Positions 33,215 to 44,537 of a stretch of DNA of 64,000 nucleotides are shown here, piece after piece (position 1 is the first letter of the stretch; each line of letters starts with the position of its first letter). Below the pieces are notes generated by a model, which saw nothing but the letters and a program-made list of their open reading frames with translations, did no database searches and had not been told where the DNA came from. Source of the stretch: Adiantum capillus-veneris (taxonomy: Eukaryota; Streptophyta; Polypodiopsida; Polypodiales; Pteridaceae). The stretch lies in NCBI GenBank assembly GCA_014529385.2, contig CM043959.1:3005358-3069357 (forward strand). The letters run 5' to 3'. The position numbers were made by a program, and so were the translations under genes.

Positions 33215-34655
33215 TTAAAAATGAGCAAAGAGAAAGAATTGGCATGTTCCGTTCCTTGAGAGTTTCAACATAAAGATTGTAAACCTTTGTCTTTGTAAAG
33301 TTATTCGGTAAGTGTGGAAGCTGTTTAATGGTTGAAACCAAGTCAGGGCAGTACCTTCCAATGTCAACCCAAATCCTTCATATTGGGTGTGGAAATCAGT
33401 TACCTGTTGCGTTCCCAATACTTGTTTGAAGATTGAAACATGGGCATACGGATCGCCAGATCCATTATACTTTTTGGGTAAGCATTTTGCCACTTGAGAT
33501 GGTCACATAAGCCTGGACTTTGCAACCATTCTAACAACTCCTGGTCCCCCTGGGGTGGCTTCTTTTGGTTCGTAATCTCCTCTTCGTACTAACACTGGTA
33601 TCCTATCCGCTATATGTTCATCAAGTCGATCTCGTGTAATAGTCGGAGGGATTCCCGTGGTGTAAGTGAATTCAGGAACAATACTCCCCCTATGTGTGTT
33701 CATGGAAGCCCTAGTCGCCGTCGACCCTAAAGGTTCTGCTCTTGGAACTTGTTCATGTCCATAAGAATCCTCCACTCTGGTTCTCAAGGGGCTCTCAAGT
33801 ATAGTCTCAAGTCTGATGCGAGTAGTTGTGGTTTTTACCTCTTCCGGATTTACATAGTATTGGTGGAGTGGTCCTCCAAAATATGTCTCTCTAACTCCTT
33901 CCGATCCATTGGAGAGTACTTTCGGCCATACTTGTCCATTATGACCACTTGAATACTTCTGCCCTCCGTGTACATGTAAACATACAAGTTTTTCCGGTCT
34001 GTTAATTATTTGATGCGGGGCTCGTTTTGTAATAGAGTGTTTGTTCTCCATTATTGAACTTATAAAGCCCCACATATGTGTTGTCTGTGTTAAGGCACTC
34101 TGTCTCATTCATGCGTCCGAGTACCGCGTTTTGTTTCTCCATTTTGGGTGGTGCATCGGTCGGTTCATTATCTACTTTGTCCTTGGTTTCGGTCATTCCC
34201 CATTTATCCAGAATAAAAGTGCTATGAACCACTAGGTACATCATTCCCTCTCGATCGAAATATCTATCCCCATCATAATCAACATCTACAAGGTCTCTGA
34301 ACTCGCTCGGCTTATTTTCCAACTTAACATAGTAGCGGTCCATTCCATCCTTATAGATTTTGGCTTTAAGCACATTTTCAAATCGAAACTTCAAATACAA
34401 CAATTTCACATCAGAAGTAGGCTGAGAAGGACCTGCACCCATCGAAGCCGTTCCCTTAGGATTTGACTTGTTAGAATCTTTAGTCATGAGGCCGTATGAT
34501 CTCTCAGACGAAGTGTTAGAGAAACTCTCCTCTAAAATGGGTTCCAAAGACAGCAATGGTCTCTGATTCACACTTTCTTCTGTTGAGTGATTACTCCCTT
34601 GATCAAAGATGTTGTGGTTCCTATTCTGGTACAATCTTCCTGATCGCAGATTCAT
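33215..34655 (-). pseudogene. Element C gag, truncated
   Basis: Starts MNLRSGRLYQNRN at 34655, the same start motif as the element D gag. It includes a domain with VDVDYDGDRYFDREG, matching RVYDDGDRFRDEEG of D. After a frameshift near 34.05 kb the frame 34108-33503 continues, and a third frame (33493-33215) reads KKYNGSGDPYAHVSIFKQVLG and YEGFGLTLEGTALTWFQ, the capsid motif matching KKYTGNREPRDHVAAF and FGLTLEDDAATWF of D. Homology ends at TWFQ, about 33335, where the captured gene begins. The zinc knuckle is absent. Confidence 0.75.
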
Positions 34656-36632
34656 GAAGAATTGGTATCAAGAAAAATCCAAACCGAGTTACCTCATTAA
34701 ATAGTTTGAATCTCCCTTTTGTTCTTGCTTGCTGGGTAGTATCTTCTAGTACCTACAACCTTCTAGAATGTGCTTGATAGCTGTAAGCTTACAACCGTTC
34801 TTGTTAGTTCTTGATTTTAAACTTAGCACACACTTCCCTACACAACCTCAATAATTTTGATCCAATTTCAATTTTGGAAGAAGCACCAGGTTGCTATGGA
34901 CTAGCTCCTTGTATGGTAAGTTTCTGTCTCTGTTCTGGCTCAGAGGTACATGGATCGCGATCCATGTTGAGAAGCCAATTGAACTTTTGTTGATACCATC
35001 AACTTCAGCATGATTAAGGAATCTTATGGTATCAAATTTTTTAGAAATGAATCTGTGGATTGGAGGCTAAGTTGATTTTGTCACTTGCCTGAGCTCCTGT
35101 CAGTTCTGAGCTGTTAGAATGGTTTCTTGCATCCAATTTCAACTCTAGAAGGACCAGTAGACTGTCTGTGATACCCTCTAGCTATGGTACTAGTTTGGTG
35201 TCGATTTGTGTCAGGGGAACATGGATCACGATCCATGTTCCTTTGTGTCAACATACACTGAATTTTGTCCCACAACTAGTCCTTGGTCTAGTGATGCTGA
35301 CTATATGGTTTTTGAATGCCTTAAAGCTTTTTTGGACCGACAAAACTCAGCTTTAGGGTTTATGTCAGTGGTTTCCCCCTTGATCTGATTTTTGCCACCT
35401 TCCGCCCTCTTTTTGAAATTTTCTGATAAGGGTCCTTCAAGATAAAGTGCTCCAATTGTTATCAATTCCCTGCTTGTCTTTTATCAGCTCAAATTTCCAA
35501 AAAGGTACATGGATCGCGATCCATGTTTGGCAAGATTTTGGAATGACACTTTGTAAGCTGATCACACAAGGTATGATGATGCTATTTCCCAAGTCTTTTT
35601 GGATTTGGTCAGTTTTTTCCAAGTGAGAAGCAGAATTTTGTGTCTGTCTTGCGGTTTTTTGCAAACCACTCGTTTTTTGGTATTTTGACCAGTTTTTTTC
35701 ACTTTTTGTCTATGGCTCCTTTTGGAAAAGTTGTTCAACTAGTCACGAGGAGTACATTGGTCAAATCTTAATATCAGATGTCTACCTGGGACATGGATCG
35801 CGATCCATGTTGGGAAGCACCCGGGCATGAAATTTGGTTATGTGGATTCCTGGCTTCTAGTTGGTCCCAATTCTCATCTCTTTTTGGATTTGGGCAATTA
35901 AAAGTTCAATTTTTCCTTGTTTTCCCTTTTTTCCAAGATTTTGGTCTGCTCACTCCAATCTTTTGATTTTTTATGAACTTCTAGCCCTCTTTTTCTCACC
36001 AAACTCAAGGTTTTGATGCCTGAGAGCCTGTTCTAAGCAAAGGAAATAATTTATCACATTTTGTCAAAAAGGTACATGGATCGCGATCCATGTTTGGTAA
36101 GATTTTTGACAGTTTTTTGCACAGTTTTTTCCAACAAGTGTTTTTATCCCCTTATTGAAAGTTTTACTGGGTATGCACTTATGGTCCATTTTTGAAGCTC
36201 TGACCATCACTTCTTCAATTTTTCCGAGTTATGGTCTTCAACACCAAAATAAGGTTTTTGACAGTTTTTCCCTCGATCCTTTTGGCCACAAATGATGGTG
36301 TAATTTGTTTCCTAACCTACTCCTATAAATGAAATGAATATGCAAACATAACTGAACTTAACAATACAAAAATAACAACAATGTATGTGGTGGAACAGCC
36401 CTTTCCAAGCACATGAAAAATCAAAGAGCGAAATACTATCTTGTACTTCACTCAGAACTTTCTTTGCTCTTAAGGAATAACACTGGCTAGTCTCGGACTC
36501 CAGTCTCTATTAAGCACTAAACCTACGTCTAGCTACTTCACTGTCTATGGGTAAGTGAAACAGGTATCAAAAGCTTGAAGGGAGATTTTTTTTTTTTGTT
36601 CGTACATTGAGTCACTCACCACCTAAGGATCG
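34656..36632 (-). promoter_or_regulatory. Element C leader with palindromes
   Basis: About 2 kb of noncoding DNA between the primer site and gag, carrying four perfect palindromes and one single-mismatch copy. The last one before gag (minus sense) ends about 0.3 kb upstream of the start codon. Confidence 0.65.
34948..36093. repeat. Palindrome cluster, element C leader
   Basis: Copies of ACATGGATCGCGATCCATGT lie at 34948-34967, 35507-35526, 35791-35810 and 36074-36093. A one-mismatch copy lies at 35219-35238, with central CGCG reading CACG. Spacing is roughly 270-290 bp, close to regular. Confidence 0.95.
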
Positions 36633-36654
36633 GTTTCCCCGGCAGCGGCGCCAA
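36633..36654 (-). other. Element C primer-binding site (tRNA-Asp type)
   Basis: The minus strand reads TTGGCGCCGCTGCCGGGGA directly after the LTR end CCCGCTAACA. This is complementary to the 3' end of plant tRNA-Asp with one or two mismatches. Confidence 0.8.
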
Positions 36655-37533
36655 TGTTAGCGGGTCGCTGCATGCAACATAGCTCTTTTGCACTAACATA
36701 ATGTCAATATGCAAGGAAGCGACTCGGAATGGGGCACGGAGACTTAATGAGAGTGTCAATCTCACCAAAGTGAACTCAAGGGCTACTCATTCTACGACAA
36801 AAGCAAATCACCACTTCCTAGTCAAACAATCAATATGCGTCCAATCTCAACACTCAAAGTCATCACGCCTTTTCGGTATCCAAACGAATCCGGAATGCCA
36901 CGAAACTTAAGGAGAGGTATCACAACAATTATGGGCTCAATCCTACCAAGTTTTGTCACCATCTGGGAAGGTACATAAATCACGATCCATCACAAAAAAT
37001 GTGTAGAAAACTGAAACATAAGTACTTGGAAAGATCTACCTTAAGCATAGAAACACTTATCCATGGTCAAAACATCAAAAAACAACTATTTTAACTCCCA
37101 AATCAATGCATTTAGCTCACAAACACTACGTCGCAAACCACGGAAGAATTGGAAATGATTACACATAGATTGTAGAGCAAGAGACAAGGAACGCAATGTG
37201 CTATTCGGAATGGAATTCTGATTACCAGCTCAAGAGAAAAGAGGATTACAAGCTGTAGTCACAAGAAGCCTCCACAGTGCACATTTTTTTTCTTCAGCTA
37301 ATGATACCTTTCCTTTTCAAAACTAGGGGTTTTGACTTAAAAAGTTAGGGGGCTTTCCCATGGCCATCCGGACTCTTACAAGGGTGTAGACTCAGAGAAA
37401 TAAAAAGGGTATGGTCTAATCTAATCATGATTACAACTCATCTTAGGTTGAATTACATGGGGTTTTCCAAAAAAATAGAGCGTCCACAGGGTTTGGTGTG
37501 TATACGCATGTATGCGCCAGTATCCACCAAACA
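36655..37533 (-). repeat. Element C 5' LTR (879 bp)
   Basis: Complete TG to CA LTR. Contains GGTACATAAATCACGATCCAT at 36970-36990, a degenerate palindrome identical in form to the one in the other LTR. Confidence 0.9.
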
Positions 37534-37931
37534 GTCTACCACCATTGAGACCTAGTATGTTGCAGTTTCTAGTGCTAGCAAGGTGGTTGTATGGTTATCT
37601 CATCTAGTGGGAGACCTTGGTATACACCAGACTCCAGTGTTACATTGTGACAGCTAGAGTGCAACTGCCCCATGTTTCATTCCAAGTCAAAACACATCGA
37701 GATCAAGTATCATGTGCTATGGGATATTTTGGCTAGCAAACGCATTGAATTAGCCAAAGTTCACACAGATGACAACCCTATAGATGCTCTTACGAAGAGC
37801 TTAGCTACAGAACAATTTTCACATTGCATTGAGATGATGGACATAGGGTGAAGCTTCGTGATGCTTCACATTTGTATAGGTTTGTACTAACATATGCCAC
37901 TTGGGCCACTATGGCCTTCAAGTGGGAGATT
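37534..37931 (+). pseudogene. Copia RNase H C-terminus and polypurine tract, right part
   Basis: Resumes the copia frame after element C: YVAVSSASKVVVWLSHLVGDLG, then after a frameshift KHIEIKYHVLWDIL and KVHTDDNPIDALTKSL, the standard copia RNase H end. The polypurine tract AAGTGGGAGA (37921-37930) precedes TGTAAGGGTGCAGG (37932), the 3' LTR start. Stops and a frameshift make it non-functional. The LTR end was not found; NLR copy 2 begins within about 180 bp. Confidence 0.85.
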
Positions 37932-38099
37932 GTAAGGGTGCAGGCCATGCTGGTCGACCACCGAGCACTGCCCATCTAACCCTAACCTTATTCTTTAAAA
38001 CATAAAGCAATAAGGATCAATGGTTTTATCCACTATGGCTCTACCCATACCAAGCGTACCGCACTCCTGCACTTGCACATGCACGCATTTGCTCCGCCT

Positions 38100-39110
<1,011 letters not shown>

Positions 39111-39889
39111 CAAAAAGACTGTGCACAGGAGGCTGACATGGGTAATGATGAGAATGCTACTTATAGACTCCTCTCTCTCTATGTGTGTGTGTGTTCAACT
39201 TTGGCAACTTGCCATGCTATCTCTCTTTGTCTCTCACTCACATCCTGGTGTGTTCAAGGTTGGTAGCCTAGGCTCTTTTGTAATCTTTCTCTTTGTATTC
39301 AAAACTTGGAAGCCTTTGCAACAACATTAATACAAGAAGGGCCACAAGTATAGGTTGCACATGTAACATACACAAGTACTAATATATGCGTAGGCAAAGC
39401 TTAAACATAGCTCAGGAGAAGGACGAGGTCTAGGGTAAGGGGGCCAACTTAAGGCCACCTAAGGGGAGACAGTGATTTAGGGACCAAAAAGTGATAAAAT
39501 CATGAGGCTTGCTTTTTGGATCGAAATTGAATTGAAGACAAAGATTTTAGAGACAAAATAATTGTTATGTACTCATGCCCAAATTTGAGATCGAGGAAAA
39601 AAACTATATTGACAGAACGATTATAGATTACAAAATTTGTGTTTGATATACATGGTGAAACGAATGGAACATAATGTTGAACTACAGTGTTTAGTTGGAG
39701 GGGTTGTTATTGCTTGGCATGAGGAGAACTCGTTTCTTTGGGGGGGGGAGGGGAGTTGGGATGGGAAGGGAGGGGAGGTGTCCCCTATGGTGACCTTTAG
39801 TCTTTTAATGGAGTTTATTTTGGAAGTAGTATATAAATCTTGTGCCACAAATGTAGTGAGGTTGTTGGCTTCTTAACCAAATATGTCAA
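39111..39889. other. No recognisable gene
   Basis: Only short frames and low-complexity sequence, including a G-rich run at 39740-39780. Confidence 0.4.
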
Positions 39890-41087
39890 GCATTGAATTA
39901 TAGATGGTTGTTGTTTCTTGAATTTGTTGCCAATAGTTGTTTGAATGGAGTAGAGCTTCCAAATGTTGGTATTGGGTGTTTGTGTTGTCGATATCGATGT
40001 TGAAGTCTCCTAGTATGATGCTCTAGTTTTTTTATATCATTGTTTTGTATCAAGTGTTGGAGTTCTAAAAGAAATGTGTTTATTGGCGTCTTGGGTGACT
40101 TGTACACATTTATGACATGGATATGAGTTGAAGATTGATTTCCGAAAGAGAAAGTGGCGTCCAATATATCAAGTCCCAATCTTGAGATAGCTTTTTGGGT
40201 TATGAATTGGATGCTTGGATTATGGAATATGGATAGACCATAACCATTATAATGTTGACTATGCTGAAAGTTTGGTGTGAGGAGGTTGGTATCTCTTTTC
40301 TATTTTGTTTCTTGGAAGCACAAGATGCTGGATGACATGAAGTTTGGATCGTTCTTTATGTGGTCAATGTGTTTCTTAATCGACACTACATTCAATGATG
40401 CAATAACGTGGTGGGTTTGTTTTAATGCAACTAGGGGCTTGTTCGAGTAGGTTCATTTAGCATTTTTTTGTAGGCACATGATTTCTTTTAGCACGATGGG
40501 GTCGGTTCTAATGTGGGTCTTGAGAATGGGGCTAAGAATGTGTAGATTTGCGAGGTCTTTGATATGTGACAAAGCTGTGTAGACCAAGCCATGGGAATGT
40601 TGCCATCGTTAAGCATTGGGATCTAGATTGTGCATGTGTTTGCTGCTTGTATTGGGAGTTGTAGTCTTTAGACTAGATTGAGTGGGTTCCTACCTACTTA
40701 GATTCTTTTGTGACTTAAAGTATTGGTGTGCATTTTTTGTTTATTTTTTATGGTAAAGGTGTCCATTTTGAGACCTTTGTTTTTTTTCCAATTGAGGTAT
40801 CAAAGAACTCTATCCAAGCTATTGCTGCTTGTGCTTTGTTGTCTACTATATGGAAGATTCCATATGCACCATTCACCAAACCATCCAATACATTGATATT
40901 GCGGGCACAAAGCTCGACTATCATGCCTGGCTTTAGTTCAAGGATGGAGGCTAGCCCAACAATTATTTGAGGGTTGTTTGGAATGACTAGGCTTTTTTGA
41001 GCATGTTTTGTGGAATTTGTCACGAGCTTAGTAATAGCGAAACGTGTTTGGTGTATCTCTTTTGCTCATTTACCCCCCTCCCCCCCC

Positions 41088-41118
<31 letters not shown>

Positions 41119-41790
41119 ACACACACACCAATGCCTTGTTTTTGTTGCTCTTTCTTTGGTTTTAAACCCACCGGTAAACTTCGCTCGCTTAGTGTTTCTT
41201 ATGATGCATTCAAGTTCTCAAAGACCTTTTGGTTGTTCTTGGACTTTAGTTTGTTTGTGAAGAAAAGATGAAGTGTTGTAAGAATTGCAAAGTTTTTGTT
41301 TTCAAATGTGTCATTGATAAATGCCAAATCTGATTTTGTTTGTTCCGCAACCCTTATCCTATTTAGGATACCTATGAATAATTCATTTGATTGCTGCATT
41401 GGTGTTGTCAGCTCAGCACATGTGATGTGTGTGTTCCAACATGATGGCGTGAGGCTGTCAAGTGTATTGTTTATGTCACTAAATATCCATCTATCACGAA
41501 TAGGGCTTGCTTGGCAAAGATCACCATAGAAGATAACATCTAGGCCACCGAAGTGTTAGTTGTGTCTATGTTTGATAGCTCGAAGTCTTATGTCAATAAT
41601 GCATAGTAGTCTATTGCCTATCAAGGAAGCCTCATCAAAGACAACTAGTTTGAGTTTCACTTATACTTGAGATAGTTCATTGAGGGTGTCATTGGAAAGA
41701 GGAACCATGTCATTTAGCATCAATGGAAGGTGTAATATGCAGAGTGAATTATTGTGCCACCAAGATTAAACGTTGCTTTGTGTGTGTACG
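39890..41790 (-). pseudogene. PIF1-like helicase plus endonuclease relic (Helentron/Helitron type)
   Basis: Minus strand. The helicase part gives LGGTIIHSALHLPLML, Walker B KLVVFDEASLIGNRLLCIID, HFGGLDVIFYGDLCQASPI, then LHLFFTNKLKSKNNQKVFENLNAS and LKPGMIVELCARNINVLDGLVNGAYG. These are Pif1/Helitron helicase motifs in the right order. Walker A is missing, so the N-terminus, including any Rep domain, is cut at about 41.79 kb. Downstream, another frame gives VIASLNVVSIKKHIDHIKNDPNF, ILCFQETK, HVINVYKSP and ILGDFNIDIDN: an endonuclease/exonuclease/phosphatase fold with the GDFN motif. Helicase followed by such an endonuclease is the arrangement of Helentron-type elements. Several stops and frameshifts break it, and a C/AC tract interrupts the helicase at 41.07-41.13 kb. 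Confidence 0.7.
41073..41128. repeat. Poly-C and (CA)n tract
   Basis: A run of about 30 mostly C bases followed by about 12 CA units, lying within the helicase relic. Confidence 0.9.
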
Positions 41791-42403
41791 TTCCATGCCA
41801 CCTTCTATTGAAGGTGTATAGTGTCGGCCCAAGCCTTGGACGATTGCACGCAAAGTAAAGGTTCTATCGAAGGTGTGTAGTGTCCGGCCAGGCCTTGAAC
41901 GATTGCACGTAAAGTGAAGATTCTATTGAAGGTGTGTCGGGCCATGTTGTAAGGACATGGGTCCTACGGGCAAGGCCACCGGCACGGCCGGATAGTGTGT
42001 ACGCTAGGGGGAGGCTATAAGATAACATGGCTGGGTGGAGACTAGCACACGCATTACCATCGCCCTTTCACTGATTTTAGAGCTATTTTTGGGGAAGAGA
42101 AAAAGCGGGTTGCATGTGCATGCGATGCGCTACTTCTCTCCCATGATTCACAGACAGAGACAACGACGTCGCAACAAAAAGAAGACAAGCACAAAGTTTT
42201 GTGCGTAGCACGTGAAGGCAAACAAACATCGTCAATCGATCGCTCCAACCCCACATACGTCCTCCACAGTGGGGGCGACCAAGGCAAAGACCGCTCCAAC
42301 CCACATACGCCCTCCACAGTGGGGGCGACCAAGGCAAACTCGACCGACAACTCTACGACATTGAGGCTTCATTGGTTGAGCGCGTAGGAAGGCCCTCTAA
42401 ACC
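41791..42403. other. No gene; small duplications
   Basis: Two diverged ~60-bp repeats around GGACGATTGCACGCAAAGTAAAG (41846-41930), and a near-perfect ~51-bp tandem duplication at 42241-42291 and 42292-42341 (CGCTCCAACC to AAGGCAAA). Nothing coding is recognised. Confidence 0.5.
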
Positions 42404-42475
42404 CTTGCATGAAGGAGGGTTGAACCCACCCCATGAGGGTAAGAGGTCATCACTCTACCATCCAAGCTATAGAGC
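42404..42475 (-). tRNA. tRNA-Lys-like sequence, probably a pseudo-tRNA or SINE head
   Basis: The minus strand reads GCTCTATAGCTTGGATGGTA, with a recognisable box A, an anticodon arm containing CTCTTAC (anticodon CTT), and GGTTCAACCC as box B. The acceptor and T stems do not pair well, so it is unlikely to make a working tRNA. A tRNA-derived SINE 5' region is the alternative, but no tail was identified. Confidence 0.3.
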
Positions 42476-42845
42476 TTTGTTGTGTATAATAAGTAAAGAT
42501 AGCATACTTGTGTTGACAAGAAAGCTAGAAGGAAAATGAAAGCTTCAAACTTCAAGAAAGTAGTTTCACCCTTCCTTTTCACTTCTTGGAGGAAGGCAAG
42601 TTTTCTTCCAAAATTCTTTTTTCTTCAAGGAAAAAGCTTCACATGTGAAGAAAAGCCTTCACAAAAACAACGAGTTTCTGTGAAGAATCAACGAAGGTGT
42701 TCTTACGACGAACGACACGTGAAGCGCTACAATTTTTGCAAGGCGAGGTTCGCATGCGACACAAATTATCGAGCATAAAAAATACAAAGACTTCAAGCTT
42801 TACAAGGTAAAAGTTGATATTTTTTTTCTCTCTTTACATTAGTGT

Positions 42846-44102
42846 GTGTTTACCATGGCCAGTGAGGATATCCCACCTATGCACACTTTTGATTTTGAGC
42901 ACGTACATCAAAATCAGGGCACCATGGGTGCTTCCGACACTAATATGCATGACAATGATGATCTAGGAGATCATGGCCTTGTAGGTCTGGCTTCTTTCAA
43001 GACTTTAGAAAATCGCCAAAGCATACTTGAACGCAACCTCTTTGCACTCAATGCAAATGTTACAAATCTTACTGAGTTACTTGTGAAATTTATGAATTCA
43101 CAGACGACTCAAGGAGCCACAAGTGGCATGGTTCAAGGAAACCAAGTTCGCGCAACTCAAGGAGTCCAAGAGACAAGTTCTTCAGAAGATGCAGAAGGTA
43201 GCAATGGATTGCTTAAGAATATCACCATTCTTGAGTTTCACGGGGAAGAGCGTGATCGCAACAAGGATGTGATCAATACGTTCTTACACAAATGGAGTGA
43301 TATTCATAGATTGAGACACACTCCGGATATAAAGACGACTGTGGAAACAAGCCTATCTCTCAAAGGCAAGGCTTATAAGTGGTGGATGACATTTCCAATA
43401 GATGCTCCTCCTCCGTCTTGGGCTATGTTTCAAGCTTCTTTCTCCAAAGAGTTTTTGGACTCCAATGAAAAAGATAATAATTGGTTAGCATGGGATGCAT
43501 GCCGCATGTCTGGCCTCTCTCTCACACAATATCTTTCAAAGTATCGGAAAATCATATTAAAAATAGAAGGTCTAGATGAATTCCAAAAGATACGAGGTTT
43601 TAATAGGGGTCTTGACAAAGACTATTGTCTTCATGTTAAGACCCAATATCCAAAAACTTTGGAAGAAGCCATCGGTCATGGCCAAAGATATGATGATGAC
43701 CAAGAGAGGAAGGAAAATGTTACCTACTCTAAGAATAATTTTGCTAAGAGCAATGTGGCTAAGAGCCAATGGCGAGGTAGATCTCCCACACGTTCCAAGA
43801 GGAATAAGAGACAATGTACCTCTCCACGCTCACAAGAGATTAAGAAGCCTAAACAATCACGAGATACTCCACGTGGGTCTCTCAGCACTGCTGATTTCGA
43901 GCGTGCAAAGAAACACAATTTGTGTTTCAAATGTCTTTTGGACCAACATAACAAGAAGGATTATCCTCTTTTGCAAGGCAAAGAAAAGGCCATGCACACA
44001 GTGCAACGCCTCACATTAGATTCATCTCCTAAATATTGTGTTGTAGAGGTTTTTTATATGGAAGAAAAGCACAAGTGTTGTATGTCTGGTTCAATGTGGT
44101 AG
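42846..44102 (+). CDS. Element F gag
   Basis: An intact 418-residue frame. Residues 20-110 are polar. The capsid core spans about 120-280, with ITILEFHGEERDRNKDVINTFLHKWSDI, KGKAYKWWMTFP, FQASFSKEFLDSN and MSGLSLTQYLSKYRKIILKIE. A basic Arg/Ser/Lys-rich stretch follows (RGRSPTRSKRNKR, about 312-326). The zinc knuckle reads CFKCLLDQHNKKDYPLL: C-x2-C-x4-H-x4, then Tyr where the last Cys should be, so the finger is probably defective. Role in the family: virus-like particle shell and RNA packaging. Confidence 0.85.
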   Translation: MFTMASEDIPPMHTFDFEHVHQNQGTMGASDTNMHDNDDLGDHGLVGLASFKTLENRQSILERNLFALNANVTNLTELLVKFMNSQTTQGATSGMVQGNQVRATQGVQETSSSEDAEGSNGLLKNITILEFHGEERDRNKDVINTFLHKWSDIHRLRHTPDIKTTVETSLSLKGKAYKWWMTFPIDAPPPSWAMFQASFSKEFLDSNEKDNNWLAWDACRMSGLSLTQYLSKYRKIILKIEGLDEFQKIRGFNRGLDKDYCLHVKTQYPKTLEEAIGHGQRYDDDQERKENVTYSKNNFAKSNVAKSQWRGRSPTRSKRNKRQCTSPRSQEIKKPKQSRDTPRGSLSTADFERAKKHNLCFKCLLDQHNKKDYPLLQGKEKAMHTVQRLTLDSSPKYCVVEVFYMEEKHKCCMSGSMW

Positions 44103-44123
44103 CCATCCTTTGGTCCCCATGAT

Positions 44124-44525
44124 TTGATTTGCATGCATGATACTATTAACGGACAACGTGTTCGTATTTTAGTGGATGATGGTGCAACTCATAACTTCCT
44201 GAACTATAATCATGATAAAGAAGTATGGGACATGGTAGTTCAAGGGGTTGAGCTTATTGTTCAAGATCATACGATGACCCTTGACTTTCAAGTTATGAAT
44301 ATGGACCGTGCTGATGTAGGTTTAGGACGGGAGTGGCTGCATGGTTTAGGAAACACATTGCACACTAGTTATGGACACAACTCTCTATCCTTTATGGCCA
44401 ATGGTAAACATGTGCTTTTGCTTGGTGAGAAAAATATACCATCTGCACCTCTTATATGTACAGCCGAGCTTTCTATTTTACAGAAAGAAAATTTAATAGA
44501 TGAAGTCATTTTGTGTTATTGCTAG
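44124..44525 (+). CDS. Element F retropepsin (protease)
   Basis: 133 residues. The catalytic motif reads ILVDDGATHNFL where family members have D-S/T-G, so the middle residue is Asp and activity is doubtful. ADVGLGREWLHGLG is the usual second half (the ILG-x-x-WL box) of gypsy proteases. A TAG at 44100-44102 separates it from gag and another separates it from RT, so the polyprotein is broken. Confidence 0.8.
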   Translation: MICMHDTINGQRVRILVDDGATHNFLNYNHDKEVWDMVVQGVELIVQDHTMTLDFQVMNMDRADVGLGREWLHGLGNTLHTSYGHNSLSFMANGKHVLLLGEKNIPSAPLICTAELSILQKENLIDEVILCYC

Positions 44526-44537
44526 TCTCCAAGTTTT

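Larger units (their letters stand above)
30914..33335 (-). pseudogene. Captured DUF7869-like transposase gene, intron-containing, inside element C
   Basis: Minus-strand frames combine into one protein. It contains WRKHFSHVKIPKKTRMGVCQICDELK, then HKDQYLGLVIDGIDQKKTLLPHF, DNTAQENKNQVLIAYL, VGHTHDQIDQMFSRFS and finally PFWIAKVIKIYEENQCIYSIDVQWY. The DN-x-x-x-ENKN and GHTH-x-x-ID-x-MFSRF pattern is that of the DUF7869 family, which I take to be transposase-derived. An 85-bp GT-AG intron (33094 to 33010) separates EQK from IQLALKIHREQQ. Damage: TGA at the GELP/TLFDN joint, a frameshift near 32515, and a Cassandra insertion at 31574-32085. The gene begins abruptly after gag TWFQ, so its N-terminus is missing and it replaces the whole pol region of element C. 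Confidence 0.65.
21089..37533 (-). mobile_element. Gypsy element C, carrying a captured gene; nested in copia and itself invaded
   Basis: Ends are TG (21089) and CA (37533). Flanks GTCTT (21084-21088) and GTCTA (37534-37538) match at 4 of 5 bases as a target duplication, and joining the flanks restores copia RNase H. On the minus strand the order is 5' LTR (36655-37533), tRNA-Asp-type primer site, leader with five palindromes, gag (34655-33335), captured DUF7869-like gene (33335-30914), spacer with four perfect palindromes, ORF3 (29287-25792), polypurine tract and 3' LTR. The 3' LTR is interrupted by element E. Removing E leaves about 12.7 kb. No protease, RT or integrase of its own remains, so it is non-autonomous. 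It shares gag, primer site, ORF3 and layout with element D. Confidence 0.85.

Noticed and set aside
29484-36093. CRISPR array or regularly spaced direct repeats
   Set aside because: The repeats are perfect palindromes at irregular spacing of roughly 110 to 600 bp, in a eukaryotic retrotransposon and on both sides of coding DNA. There are no spacers of uniform length and no cas genes.
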